The position numbers and the translations under genes are program-made. The notes under the pieces are model-generated. The model was not told the origin of the DNA, ran no database searches, and saw only the letters and a list, made by a program, of their open reading frames with translations. A stretch of 55,998 bases of DNA from the NCBI GenBank assembly GCA_036522155.1, contig DATDGI010000376.1:1-55998 (forward strand), written 5' to 3'. Below, piece by piece: positions 1-7,676 of the stretch (its first letter is position 1; every line of letters starts with the position of its first letter). The DNA comes from UBA9676 sp036522155. Its GTDB lineage: Bacteria; Actinomycetota; Actinomycetes; Streptosporangiales; Streptosporangiaceae.

Positions 1-2
1 GG

Positions 3-77
3 GCGCTGGAGCAGGCCGCTGACCTGGCCCGGGACTGGTTCACCCGCCATCTGGCCCCCGCCCCCGCCCCGGCCTGA
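3..77 (+). CDS. 3' end of a truncated gene, product unknown
   Basis: The frame starting at base 3 is open from the window edge and stops at TGA 75-77. It encodes 24 residues ending in an Ala/Pro alternation (APAPAPA). The codons are GC-rich in third position as expected for coding sequence, but the fragment is too short to name. A short hairpin follows it and probably ends its transcript. Confidence 0.5.
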   Translation, partial: ALEQAADLARDWFTRHLAPAPAPA

Positions 78-108
78 GGCCAGGCGCGTCGCCAGCAGCG
101 AGGGGTTT

Positions 109-128
109 CATGATCCTGAAGGATCATG
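109..128. terminator. Hairpin between convergent genes
   Basis: CATGATCC (109-116) and GGATCATG (121-128) form a perfect 8-bp stem with a TGAA loop. It lies between the partial gene ending at 77 and the minus-strand zinc-ribbon gene ending at 132, so it can serve either strand as an intrinsic terminator. No U-tract follows, as is usual in high-GC actinomycetes. Confidence 0.5.
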
Positions 129-131
129 GAG

Positions 132-317
132 CTAGTCGCCGGTGATCTCGGCGTGGCAGTTCGGGCAGATGACCGGCGGGTCCGCGTCCGCGACGCTGCC
201 GCAGGCCGGGCAGACGCGGCGCAGCAAGCAGGCCGGGTCGCCGGGCAGGTCCGGCTCATCCTGAGCGGCCAGGCCGGGTCGTGGTTCCCGTCCGTCCCGG
301 TCATGGCCGCTGGTCAT
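132..317 (-). CDS. Small zinc-ribbon protein
   Basis: This 61-residue protein has two CPxC-type knuckles in its C-terminal half (CPACGS and CPNCH), spaced as in a rubredoxin-like zinc ribbon, which implies one bound zinc ion. The N-terminal 25 residues are polar and Pro-rich with no fold I can recognise. Its start overlaps the stop of the DUF488 gene by 4 bases (314-317), so the two are translationally coupled in one operon. The function is unknown; such small ribbons often act as nucleic-acid or protein-contact modules. Confidence 0.7.
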   Translation of the reverse strand: MTSGHDRDGREPRPGLAAQDEPDLPGDPACLLRRVCPACGSVADADPPVICPNCHAEITGD

Positions 318-679
318 GGCGCGCTCCGCAGCAGTTCGGCCAGCACGGCCGCCTGGCTGTGCTGGAGATCCCTGGTCGCCGTCAGCAGTGTGACCGGCCC
401 GGACCGGGCCAGTTCCCGCAGCTGCCCCAGCGCGGCCGAGCCTTCCGGCGTCCGCAGTTCCTGCTGGTAGCGCTGCCGGAAATCACCGAACTTGCCGGGC
501 TCGTGACCGTACCAGCGGCGCAGCTCGTCCGATGGCGCCACCGCCCGCAGCCAGTCATCTACGGCCGCCCTGTCCCTGGAGAGCCCGCGTGGCCACAGCC
601 GGTCGACCAGCACCCGCCGCCCGTCGGCTGGTTCAGGCTCATCGTAGACACGCCGGAGGCGTACCTGAGACGGCGTCAT
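314..679 (-). CDS. DUF488 family protein
   Basis: This 121-residue protein matches the short DUF488 family: it opens with a strand leading into VLVDRLWPRG, followed by WYGHEP and a C-terminal VTLLTATRD segment, in the expected order and near the usual length (115-125). The biochemical role of the family is not established. The start at 679 (MTPSQV) is preferred over longer in-frame options because the family begins here and GGAGGG lies just upstream. The next gene on the operon is the zinc-ribbon protein; a MarR gene is divergent. A strong inverted repeat sits 15 bases upstream of the start. Confidence 0.85.
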   Translation of the reverse strand: MTPSQVRLRRVYDEPEPADGRRVLVDRLWPRGLSRDRAAVDDWLRAVAPSDELRRWYGHEPGKFGDFRQRYQQELRTPEGSAALGQLRELARSGPVTLLTATRDLQHSQAAVLAELLRSAP

Positions 680-694
680 CGGCCCTCCGGGGCC

Positions 695-734
695 CCTGGC
701 TTCCCCGCGGTGGTGCCCCAGCGGGGAAGCCAGG
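695..734. repeat. Perfect 14-bp inverted repeat in the DUF488-MarR gap
   Basis: Arms CCTGGCTTCCCCGC (695-708) and its exact complement (721-734) enclose a 12-base loop. The repeat lies just upstream of the DUF488 ribosome binding site. It could be a leader hairpin in that mRNA, a terminator reading against the MarR promoter, or a protein site. A 14-bp perfect stem is longer than most operators, so an RNA role is at least as likely. Confidence 0.6.
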
Positions 735-753
735 GTGGTTGGCGACCTTTTTG

Positions 754-771
754 ATCGTAGCACGATATATT
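754..771. promoter_or_regulatory. Putative MarR operator overlapping a -10 box
   Basis: ATCGT-AGC-ACGAT (754-766) is a perfect 5-3-5 dyad, and TATATT (766-771) directly after it resembles a -10 box for the MarR gene. This AT-rich patch is the only one between the divergent DUF488 and MarR genes. Autoregulation by the MarR protein is an inference from position. Confidence 0.4.
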
Positions 772-813
772 CACCCGTGAGCCCGACCTCAACGAGCGGC
801 ATACGGTGGACTG

Positions 814-1242
814 ATGCACCAGTTGACCCGTGGCGACTTCGAGAACCTGCTGGCGTTCCGCACCAGTCTGCGCCGGTTCCTGCACTGGAGCCAGACCCAG
901 GCCCGGTCGGCTGGCCTGACACCGGCCCAGCATCAGCTCCTGGTCGCGATCAAGGGGCACCCCGGCGGCCAGCCACCCACCGTCGGTGACCTCGCCGGAT
1001 ATCTGCTGCTGCGTCATCACAGTGCGGTGGAACTGGTGGACCGGGCCGCCGCCGCGGGGCTGGTGGTGCGCAGCCCCGACGCTGAGGACGGCCGGGTGAC
1101 ACGGGTCGGCCTCACCCCCGACGGCGAGTCCCGGCTGGCCCTGCTCGCCTCCGCTCACCTGGACGAACTGCGGGAACTGGCGCCGGTCCTCGACCAGCTG
1201 GTGGCCGGCTGGTCAGCCCACACCTCCGGCCGCCGGCCGTAG
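814..1242 (+). CDS. MarR family transcriptional regulator
   Basis: This 142-residue protein has the family's winged-helix layout. An N-terminal dimerisation helix is followed by the recognition region around TVGDLAGYLLLRHHSAVELVD (about 65-85), then the wing DAEDGRVTRVGLTPDG (about 90-105) with its conserved D-R-V/L pattern, and a C-terminal dimer helix. MarR proteins usually repress their own promoter and a divergent gene, and release DNA on binding small phenolic ligands or on oxidation. Here the divergent DUF488/zinc-ribbon operon is the obvious candidate target. The ligand cannot be told from sequence. Confidence 0.9.
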   Translation: MHQLTRGDFENLLAFRTSLRRFLHWSQTQARSAGLTPAQHQLLVAIKGHPGGQPPTVGDLAGYLLLRHHSAVELVDRAAAAGLVVRSPDAEDGRVTRVGLTPDGESRLALLASAHLDELRELAPVLDQLVAGWSAHTSGRRP

Positions 1243-1428
1243 CCAGCACGGCTCATGCGCTGGCGCCAGGACCGGGGGGCAACCGGTGAGGCGGCCATGA
1301 CCACGCGGCGGCCCCGGCACTAATTCATCCTGGCGATGTGTAATTACTAAATAACGCTGGGTAGTTTCCTTTGCGCCGCGTGACGCCGCCGGACGGGGCG
1401 CCGGCCGCCTCCGCGGCAAGGGGGAGCT
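1243..1428. other. Intergenic region with AT-rich promoter patch
   Basis: Between the MarR gene and the acyltransferase gene, bases about 1332-1362 are sharply AT-rich and contain the perfect palindrome GTAATTAC (1340-1347). This is the likely promoter region of the acyltransferase gene, which then has a GGGGGAG ribosome binding site close to its ATG. Exact -35 and -10 hexamers are not clear. Confidence 0.35.
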
Positions 1429-3444
1429 ATGCCGGAACCGGTCCGCAGCGGCCAGCGTTACCTGCCCGGCCTGGACGGGCTGCGCGCACTGGCTGTGTTC
1501 GTGGTCATCGCCTACCACCTGCAGTTCGGGTGGGCGGGGGGTGGCCTGCTCGGCGTCGGCGTGTTCTTCACGCTGAGCGGATACCTGATCACCGACCTGC
1601 TGCTCGCGCACTGGTGCACCCACGGCCGGCTCAACCTGCGTGACTTCTGGCTCCGCCGTGCCCGCCGCCTGCTGCCCGCCCTGTTCGTGCTGCTGGCCGT
1701 GGTGACCGCCTGGGTCACCCTGGCCGACCGGTCCGCCCTGGCCAGCCTGCGCGGCTCGGTCGCGGCGGCCGCCGGCTACGCCAGCAACTGGTATTACATC
1801 GCCCAGCACAGCTCCTACTTCGCGCAATTCGCGCCGCCCGGCCCGCTGGACCACCTGTGGTCGCTGGCCGTGGAGGAGCAGTTCTACCTGGCCTGGCCCT
1901 GGCTGCTGCTGCTGGCCGTGTGCTGCCTGCCCGGCCGCCGGGATGACCCGTCCCGCCGCGTGACCCAGCTGCGCTGGCTGGTGCTGCCCACCCTGGCGCT
2001 GGTGGCCGCGTCCACCGTGGCCGGGCTGGTCCTCTACCACCCCGGCTTCGACCCGACCCGGGTCTACGAGGGCACCGACACCCGGGCCGGTGGCCTGCTG
2101 GTCGGGGCCGCGCTGGCGATGATCTGGCCCAGTCACCGGGTCCGGGTCAGTTCCCGGCCCGCCCGGCTGCTGCTGGACGCCGGCGGGCTGGCCGGGCTGG
2201 CGGTCATCGCGGTGATGGTGTGGCGGGTCGGCCAGTACTCGCCGTTCATCTACCGGGGTGGCCTCGGCCTGCTCTCGCTGGCCACCGCCCTGGTGGTGGC
2301 GGCCGTGGTCTGCCCCGGCAGCCTGGTCGGGGTGGCGCTTGGCTGGCCGCTGCTGCGCTGGCTCGGGGTCCGCTCCTACGGCATCTATCTGTGGCACTTC
2401 CCGGTCATCGTGCTGACCTCCCCGGCGAACAGCCGGGAGAGCCTGGCCCGGGCCGCCGTCCAGGTGGCGGCCTGCGTGGCGCTGGCCGCCCTGTCCTGGC
2501 GCTTCATCGAGGAGCCGGTACGCCGCGGCGCGCTCGGCCGGCTGCGGGCCCGGCTGCGCCAGTCCGGGGCCCGGATCCGGACCGCCGGAGTGGGCGGCGT
2601 GACCGCGGTGGCCGCCGCCTCCGGCGTGCTGGCGGTGGCCTGCGCGGGCCTGTCCGGGGCCGTGCCGGCGGCCAGCCCGGTGGCCGCCACCCCCGCCGCC
2701 GACAGCGCGGGCTCGACCGTGACCGTGACCCCGGGCGCGACTGTGACCCCGGGCGCGGCCAGCCCGAGCTACCTGCAGGGCGGGGCCGCGCTGCGCACGC
2801 CGCCGGGCGCGTTGCCGGCTGGCGGGCTGCAGACCTCCTGCCGCCAGGTGGCGCACATCGGCGACTCCACCTCGGACGGCCTGGTCTCCCCGGACTACCT
2901 GCCCAACCGCAGGCAGCGGATCACCGCCCGGTACGCCGGCGTCGGCGTGCAGAAGACCTGGATCAACATCTCCGGCGCCCGCTCGGTGGTGGAGACGCTG
3001 CCCGGCCAGGTCAACGGCTACGACGCGGCCCTGTCCATGTACCGGGCCGGGTTCCGCGGCTGCTGGGTGATCGCGCTGGGCACCGACGACACCGCGGACG
3101 TGGCGGTCGGCTCCAACGTCGGCCGGATGGCCCGCATCCAGCGGATGATGTCGGCCGCCCGCGGCGAGCCCGTGATGTGGGTGAACGTGAAGACGCTGCT
3201 GGTCAGCGGCCCCTACGCGGAAGCCAACATGCAGTTGTGGAACGACGCGCTGCTGCGGGCCTGCGCCCGCTACCCGAACATGCGCATCTTCGACTGGGCG
3301 TCGGTGGTGCGCAACCGCTGGTTCATCGCCGACGGCACGCACTACACCTCGCCCGGCTACGCGGCCCGCGCCTGGTTCATCGCCGACGCGCTGGCCCGGG
3401 CCTTCCCCAGCACCGGCCAGAACCCGGGCTGCGTCGTCAGCTAG
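1429..3444 (+). CDS. Acyltransferase-3 membrane protein with SGNH-like domain
   Basis: This 671-residue protein begins with a multi-helix acyltransferase-3 domain: LDGLRALAV (about 15-23), the proposed catalytic His30 in AYHL, FTLSGYLIT, a basic RRARR loop, and the family box WSLAVEEQFYL (144-154). About ten membrane segments run to residue 400. A Ser/Thr/Pro-rich linker leads to an extracytoplasmic SGNH-type domain with GDST near 480 and a closing DGTHYT near 637. OafA-like proteins of this design move acyl groups from the cytoplasm onto surface glycans such as peptidoglycan or polysaccharide. The ATG at 1429 has a good GGGGGAG site. Its last 8 bases overlap the convergent lipoprotein gene. 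Confidence 0.9.
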   Translation: MPEPVRSGQRYLPGLDGLRALAVFVVIAYHLQFGWAGGGLLGVGVFFTLSGYLITDLLLAHWCTHGRLNLRDFWLRRARRLLPALFVLLAVVTAWVTLADRSALASLRGSVAAAAGYASNWYYIAQHSSYFAQFAPPGPLDHLWSLAVEEQFYLAWPWLLLLAVCCLPGRRDDPSRRVTQLRWLVLPTLALVAASTVAGLVLYHPGFDPTRVYEGTDTRAGGLLVGAALAMIWPSHRVRVSSRPARLLLDAGGLAGLAVIAVMVWRVGQYSPFIYRGGLGLLSLATALVVAAVVCPGSLVGVALGWPLLRWLGVRSYGIYLWHFPVIVLTSPANSRESLARAAVQVAACVALAALSWRFIEEPVRRGALGRLRARLRQSGARIRTAGVGGVTAVAAASGVLAVACAGLSGAVPAASPVAATPAADSAGSTVTVTPGATVTPGAASPSYLQGGAALRTPPGALPAGGLQTSCRQVAHIGDSTSDGLVSPDYLPNRRQRITARYAGVGVQKTWINISGARSVVETLPGQVNGYDAALSMYRAGFRGCWVIALGTDDTADVAVGSNVGRMARIQRMMSAARGEPVMWVNVKTLLVSGPYAEANMQLWNDALLRACARYPNMRIFDWASVVRNRWFIADGTHYTSPGYAARAWFIADALARAFPSTGQNPGCVVS

Positions 3445-4177
3445 CCGGGCGGTGCCGCAGCCAGACGCCGAACTGCTGGCGGCCCCACAACTCAGATGGG
3501 CTCATAACGACTGCGCCCGCGACCGTCCCGGTCACCGTCGCGACCAGCATCCTCGCAGGCCAGGGTCCGCGCAGCCCGGCGCGGGTGCCGTCATAACTGG
3601 TCACCAGGCTGCCCGCAAAACTCCACAGCCGCTGGTCGGCCGTGGGGCTGGCCACCCCGGGCGCGCCGAGCGAGACGGCGAGTTCCGCGTGCCGGTACAC
3701 CACCACCCGGGGCGTGGCCACCGCGACCGTCTGCGACCGGCCGGTGGCCGCGTCGGTCAGCGTGAAATAGTCGCGGCGGGCGGCCCGGTCCCGGTAGACG
3801 CTGAGGTGCAGCACGTCGCCGACCCGCGGGGAGATCCGGAACGCGCCGCTGCCGAAGTGGTGGTCGAGGTAGCCGGCGCTGCTGGCGCCGCCGCCGCAGG
3901 CGACCGAGATGGCGGCCAGGTACCGGCCGCCGGTGAGCACGACCGAGGCGAGCGCGTTGCCCGCCGGGTCGGCCGGGCAGGCGGGGACGGCCAGCGAGGC
4001 GGCGACGAACCGGAACCGCCACGGGCCGCCGGTGGCGTAGCCAGCGCTGCTGGTGCTGTATCTGGCGGTGATCCCGGGCTGGCCGGCGGTGGCCGCGGCC
4101 GGGCCAGCGCAGCCGGCCACCGTCAGCGAGATGGCTGCGGCGGCCGGCAGCAGCACGCGGCAGATGCGCCTTTGCAC
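3437..4177 (-). CDS. Secreted lipoprotein, unknown function
   Basis: The 246-residue product has a type II signal peptide: a basic start (MQRRICR), a hydrophobic core and the lipobox LTVAGC near residue 23, so it should be lipid-anchored outside the membrane. The mature part is beta-rich with an Ala/Gly-rich pattern, without known catalytic motifs; segments such as YRDRAARRDYFTLTD suggest a jelly-roll or lectin-like fold of the kind seen in surface-binding lipoproteins. It converges on, and overlaps by 8 bases, the surface-glycan acyltransferase gene. A shared envelope role is a guess from position only. Confidence 0.75.
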   Translation of the reverse strand: MQRRICRVLLPAAAAISLTVAGCAGPAAATAGQPGITARYSTSSAGYATGGPWRFRFVAASLAVPACPADPAGNALASVVLTGGRYLAAISVACGGGASSAGYLDHHFGSGAFRISPRVGDVLHLSVYRDRAARRDYFTLTDAATGRSQTVAVATPRVVVYRHAELAVSLGAPGVASPTADQRLWSFAGSLVTSYDGTRAGLRGPWPARMLVATVTGTVAGAVVMSPSELWGRQQFGVWLRHRPAS

Positions 4178-4279
4178 GGCAGGCCTTCCCTTCGGTCCGG
4201 CGGCTGGGCTGGTCGATGCCGCCCCTGCCAGCAGTATCGCCGCGTTCGCGACCTGGCGAAAGCGAATCGTTACTGTCAG

Positions 4280-5692
4280 TTATGACTCGCGGACGACCTG
4301 GGCGGGGTCCTTGTCGGGGCGCAGCCCGCGGTAGGTGGGAGCGCGCATCCGGCCCGCCCGGGTCCACCCGGCGAACTCCACTTCGATCACCACCGACGGC
4401 TCCACCCAGACGGCCGGGCGGGCGTGCTCGGGCGGGACCGGGGTCGCGAACGGGGACGTGGCCTGCCGCAGCGGCGCCAGCAGCTCGCCCAGCATGCCCA
4501 GCGTCTGCTGGCTGAACCCGGTGCCCACGTGACCCGCATAGTCCAGGCCGGCCGGGCCGGGCACGCCGATCAGCAGCGACCCGATCTGCCCCGCGCGGTT
4601 GCCTTCGCCCGGTTTCCAGCCGCCGACCACGACCTCCTGGTGGCGGACGTTCTTGATCTTGCGCCAGCTTCCGGTCCGCTTCCCGGGCTCGTACCGGGAC
4701 GCCAGCCGTTTGGCCACAATGCCTTCGAGCCCGTGCTGCAGCGATACGGCCCGCACGTCGGCGGCGGACTCGCCCGCGAACGACGGGGGGGTCTGCCAGC
4801 GCGCGCCGGTGAGGCCGAGCCCGGTGAGCAGGGCCCGCCGCTGGTGGTAGGGCTCGTCCAGCAGCGCCCGGCCGTCCAGGTGGAGCAGGTCGAAGGCGAG
4901 GTAGGTGACCGGGACCTCGCTGAGCAGGCGCTGGTAGGCCGGGCCCGGGCGGGCGTTCATCCGCTGCTGGAGCAGCTCGAAGTCGGGCCAGCCGTCGCCG
5001 CCGAGGGCGACGATCTCGCCGTCCAGCACCGCCTGCCGGGTGCCCAGCGCGGCGCCGAGGCCGGCCAGTTCGGGGTAGTCGCGGGAGATGTCCTGGCCGG
5101 TACGGGACAGCAGCCGGGCCCGGCCGTCGCTGACGTAGGCCAGCGCGCGCAGGCCGTCCCATTTCATCTCGTACGCCCAGTTGCCGTCGTCGGGCGGCAG
5201 CTCCCCGGGGCGGGCCAGCATGGGCTCGATCCGGCCCGGCAGCTGCCGCCGTTCCCGGTGGATCATCCAGTTGTCGCCGCCGGTGCGGAACAGCGTGTAC
5301 CCGCCGGTCAGCCGCTGCCCGTAGAGCACCACCTTGACCTCGTCGTCGGTCCATTTCACCGCGTCGTAGGTGCCGTGGTCGGTGATGGTGACCTGGCCGC
5401 CGCCGTATTCCCCGCGCGGGATCTCACCGGCAAACGTGGCGTATTCGAGCGGATGGTCCTCGGTGTGGACGGCGAGGTGGTTGGTGGCGGGATCGTCCGG
5501 CACGCCCTTGGGCACCGCCCAGGACACCAGCACGCCGTCCCGTTCCAGCCGGAAGTCCCAGTGCAGCCGCCGGGCGTGATGCTCCTGCACCACGAAGACC
5601 GGTTCCGGGCTGGCCACCGGCGGCTCAGCCGGGATCGGCTCCGGGGTCCGGCCCGGGTTGCGCTTGCTCCGGTAGTCGCGCAATGGGTCCAC
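4280..5692 (-). CDS. ligD: ATP-dependent DNA ligase with N-terminal 3'-phosphoesterase domain (LigD-like)
   Basis: The 470-residue protein joins two of the three LigD activities. A phosphoesterase domain (about 28-140) shows HHARRLHWDFRLE and GEIPRGEYGGG. A ligase domain (about 155-465) shows the adenylation lysine K177 in EMKWDG, LDGEIVAL (223-230), EGIVAKR (323-329) and SWRKIK (342-347), then an OB-fold. The primase/polymerase domain is absent. LigD heals and seals double-strand breaks with Ku by non-homologous end joining; no Ku gene is in this window, so Ku and polymerase must be encoded elsewhere. In several actinomycetes these domains are split among separate genes, which fits this arrangement. 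Confidence 0.9.
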   Translation of the reverse strand: MDPLRDYRSKRNPGRTPEPIPAEPPVASPEPVFVVQEHHARRLHWDFRLERDGVLVSWAVPKGVPDDPATNHLAVHTEDHPLEYATFAGEIPRGEYGGGQVTITDHGTYDAVKWTDDEVKVVLYGQRLTGGYTLFRTGGDNWMIHRERRQLPGRIEPMLARPGELPPDDGNWAYEMKWDGLRALAYVSDGRARLLSRTGQDISRDYPELAGLGAALGTRQAVLDGEIVALGGDGWPDFELLQQRMNARPGPAYQRLLSEVPVTYLAFDLLHLDGRALLDEPYHQRRALLTGLGLTGARWQTPPSFAGESAADVRAVSLQHGLEGIVAKRLASRYEPGKRTGSWRKIKNVRHQEVVVGGWKPGEGNRAGQIGSLLIGVPGPAGLDYAGHVGTGFSQQTLGMLGELLAPLRQATSPFATPVPPEHARPAVWVEPSVVIEVEFAGWTRAGRMRAPTYRGLRPDKDPAQVVRES

Positions 5693-5736
5693 AGCTCTGG
5701 CCTACCCAGGAGCCCCGTTTGTCCTCACGGGCAGAT

Positions 5737-6150
5737 TTACCCGGGGAGGATCGTGAGGGCCGGAACGTGACGGGGCCGGACAACTGAGAAATGCCGGTGG
5801 TCGATGGTCGCGACCTCGGGCAGGTTCAGTCGCTCGGCGATCGCGATGACCGCTGCGTCGACGATGCCGAGCGGCAGGTCGATATAGGTCTCCACCAGCT
5901 CGGCTATGCGCGGCATGTCGGCACTGTTTAGTTCCGCGATGGTGAAGCCATCCCCGCCAAACGATTTGAGGAAGGTCACTTCGGCCTGCGGCCCGACCCG
6001 TGACTGGAGGAGATAGCCGATTTCGCCCAGCACTGGCGAAGGAACCAGGAGGGGCCCTTCGGCGTGCCGAAGCAGTTCTACGCACGCTTCGTGAGCTTGA
6101 TCTTTGATATTGCCAGCGGCAAGAAGTACACCTGTGTCGCACAGGAGCAT
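5737..6150 (-). CDS. PIN-domain toxin (VapC-like)
   Basis: From ATG 6150 the product has 137 residues. It carries the PIN pattern: an early Asp in LLCDTG (residue 5), an acidic residue in the middle, and DAAVIAIAERL followed by TIDHRHF near the end, giving the acidic cluster that binds Mg/Mn in VapC ribonucleases. An in-frame start 48 bases further upstream would run inside the preceding gene, so ATG 6150, one base after the antitoxin stop, is preferred and implies translational coupling. VapC toxins cut tRNA or rRNA and stall translation until bound by their antitoxin. The substrate is unknown. Confidence 0.8.
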   Translation of the reverse strand: MLLCDTGVLLAAGNIKDQAHEACVELLRHAEGPLLVPSPVLGEIGYLLQSRVGPQAEVTFLKSFGGDGFTIAELNSADMPRIAELVETYIDLPLGIVDAAVIAIAERLNLPEVATIDHRHFSVVRPRHVPALTILPG

Positions 6151-6151
6151 G

Positions 6152-6406
6152 TCAGTGACCGAGTTCAGCGCGGAGAATCTCTTCGGAGCGTTCCGCAAGA
6201 TCCGGGTCAGCCTCGAAGGAGGCGAAGAACGGAAGGTCCCTGGCCGGGGCCTGTTCCGCGATGCGGCCGCGGATCAGTTCCAGGGCGGGCTGAAGCTCTC
6301 CCTCGGGCAGCTGGTCCACCAGATGATGGAGTTCATCACGCATCGCGCTCATGTAGGCATTGTATGTACCGCGTGCCTTGGCTGCCTGATGCGCCGGAGC
6401 GATCAT
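6152..6406 (-). CDS. Putative antitoxin of the PIN toxin pair
   Basis: This acidic 84-residue protein lies directly upstream of the PIN toxin, separated from it by one base. Its central helix around ELHHLVDQLPEGEL, and its Leu- and Glu-rich composition, resemble short VapB-type proteins of actinomycetes. No clear ribbon-helix-helix or AbrB motif is visible, so the DNA-binding type is open. The start is uncertain: ATGs at 6352 and 6343 give 66 and 63 residues beginning nearer the conserved-looking helix. It begins 10 bases after the acyl-CoA dehydrogenase stop, so the pair may be co-transcribed with that gene. Confidence 0.65.
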   Translation of the reverse strand: MIAPAHQAAKARGTYNAYMSAMRDELHHLVDQLPEGELQPALELIRGRIAEQAPARDLPFFASFEADPDLAERSEEILRAELGH

Positions 6407-6416
6407 CGATGTGGCG

Positions 6417-7583
6417 TCAGGCCGGGTGGCGGTGGACGAGCTGGCGGATGATGACGTTGCGCTGGATGTCGTTCGTGCCCTCGCCGACCACCATCAGCGG
6501 CGCGTCCCGGTAGTAACGCTCGATGTCGAACTCGGCCGAATACCCGTAGCCACCGTGCACCCGGATCGCGTCGGCGCAGACCTGCAGGCACATCTCGGAC
6601 GCGAACAGCTTGGCCATGCCCGCCTCCAGGTCGCTGCGCCGCCCGGTGTCCAGCACGGCGGCGGCCCGGGTGGTGAGCAGCCGGGCCGCCTCCACCGCGG
6701 TGGCCATGTCGGCCAGCCGGTGGCCGACCGCCTGGTGCCGCCAGATCGGCTGGCCGAACGTCTCACGCTGCTGGGCGTAGCGCAGCGAGTCTTCCAGCGC
6801 GGCGCGGGCCACCCCGACCGCGCGGGCGGCGACCTGGATCCGGCCCAGTTCCAGCCCGTCCATCATCTGCGCGAAACCCTGCCCCGGCTGCCCGCCGAGC
6901 AGCGCCCCGGCCGGGCACCGGTACCCGTCGAACACCAGCTCGCAGGTCTCGACTCCCTTGTAGCCGAGCTTGGGCAGGTCGCGGGAGACGGTGAAGCCCG
7001 GGCCCTTCTCGGCGAGCAGGATGGAAATGCCCGCGCTGGCCGGGACGGCGGCCGGGTCGGTCTTGCACAGCACCGCGGTGACCTGCGCCGTCCGCGCGTT
7101 GGTGATCCACATCTTGGTCCCGTCCAGCCGGTAGCCGCCGCCGTCCGCGGCCGCCCGGGTGGTGATGGCCTGCAGGTCGGAGCCGCCGGCCGGCTCGGTC
7201 AGCGCCATCGCCGCCCGCGCCTGGCCGGTGGCCATGGCCGGCAGCCAGGTGTCCTTCTGCTCGCCGGTGCCGAACCTGGTGATCAGCCGGGCCACCACGC
7301 TGTGCCCGCCCATCACCCCGGCCAGGCTCATCCAGCCGCGCGCGAGCTCCTCGGTGACCAGCGCGAAGCAGGCGGTGGACACCCCGGAGCCGCCGTAGCG
7401 CTGGGGGATGACCAGGCCGAACACGCCCAGCTGGCGCATCGTCTCGATCAGCTCGGCCGGGTAGGTGTTGGCGTGCTCCAGATCCCTCGCCACCGGCCGC
7501 ACGCTGGCCGTCACCCAGTCGTGCACGACCCTGACGATGTCCTGCTCGTCCGGGCTGAGGTCGGCGATCTCCGGTGCTGCCAT
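6417..7583 (-). CDS. Acyl-CoA dehydrogenase
   Basis: The 388-residue protein is full length for the family. It shows the FAD and substrate loop around MALTEPAGGSDL (about 130-142), the WITNA strand, the mid-chain signature QRETFGQPI, and the catalytic base Glu368 in GEGTNDIQR. It oxidises an acyl-CoA to the 2,3-enoyl-CoA and passes electrons to electron-transfer flavoprotein. GGAGG stands upstream of ATG 7583. It is divergent from an MmgE/PrpD gene and a CoA-transferase gene; the three fit a small catabolic route for a branched or methylated dicarboxylic acid CoA ester. The true substrate cannot be read from sequence. Confidence 0.92.
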   Translation of the reverse strand: MAAPEIADLSPDEQDIVRVVHDWVTASVRPVARDLEHANTYPAELIETMRQLGVFGLVIPQRYGGSGVSTACFALVTEELARGWMSLAGVMGGHSVVARLITRFGTGEQKDTWLPAMATGQARAAMALTEPAGGSDLQAITTRAAADGGGYRLDGTKMWITNARTAQVTAVLCKTDPAAVPASAGISILLAEKGPGFTVSRDLPKLGYKGVETCELVFDGYRCPAGALLGGQPGQGFAQMMDGLELGRIQVAARAVGVARAALEDSLRYAQQRETFGQPIWRHQAVGHRLADMATAVEAARLLTTRAAAVLDTGRRSDLEAGMAKLFASEMCLQVCADAIRVHGGYGYSAEFDIERYYRDAPLMVVGEGTNDIQRNVIIRQLVHRHPA

Positions 7584-7676
7584 CGCGGGTCAGCCTCCTG
7601 TCCATGCCGGGTGCCAGGATGGGCTTGAATCGCGAGCGTATGCGGCCGGTGTCAGTTCCTCGCCGGGAGGGTGCCC

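Noticed and set aside
1213..3342. Minus-strand 709-codon frame opposite the acyltransferase gene
   Set aside because: Low-complexity His/Gly/Gln-rich product without motifs, opposite a well-supported gene.
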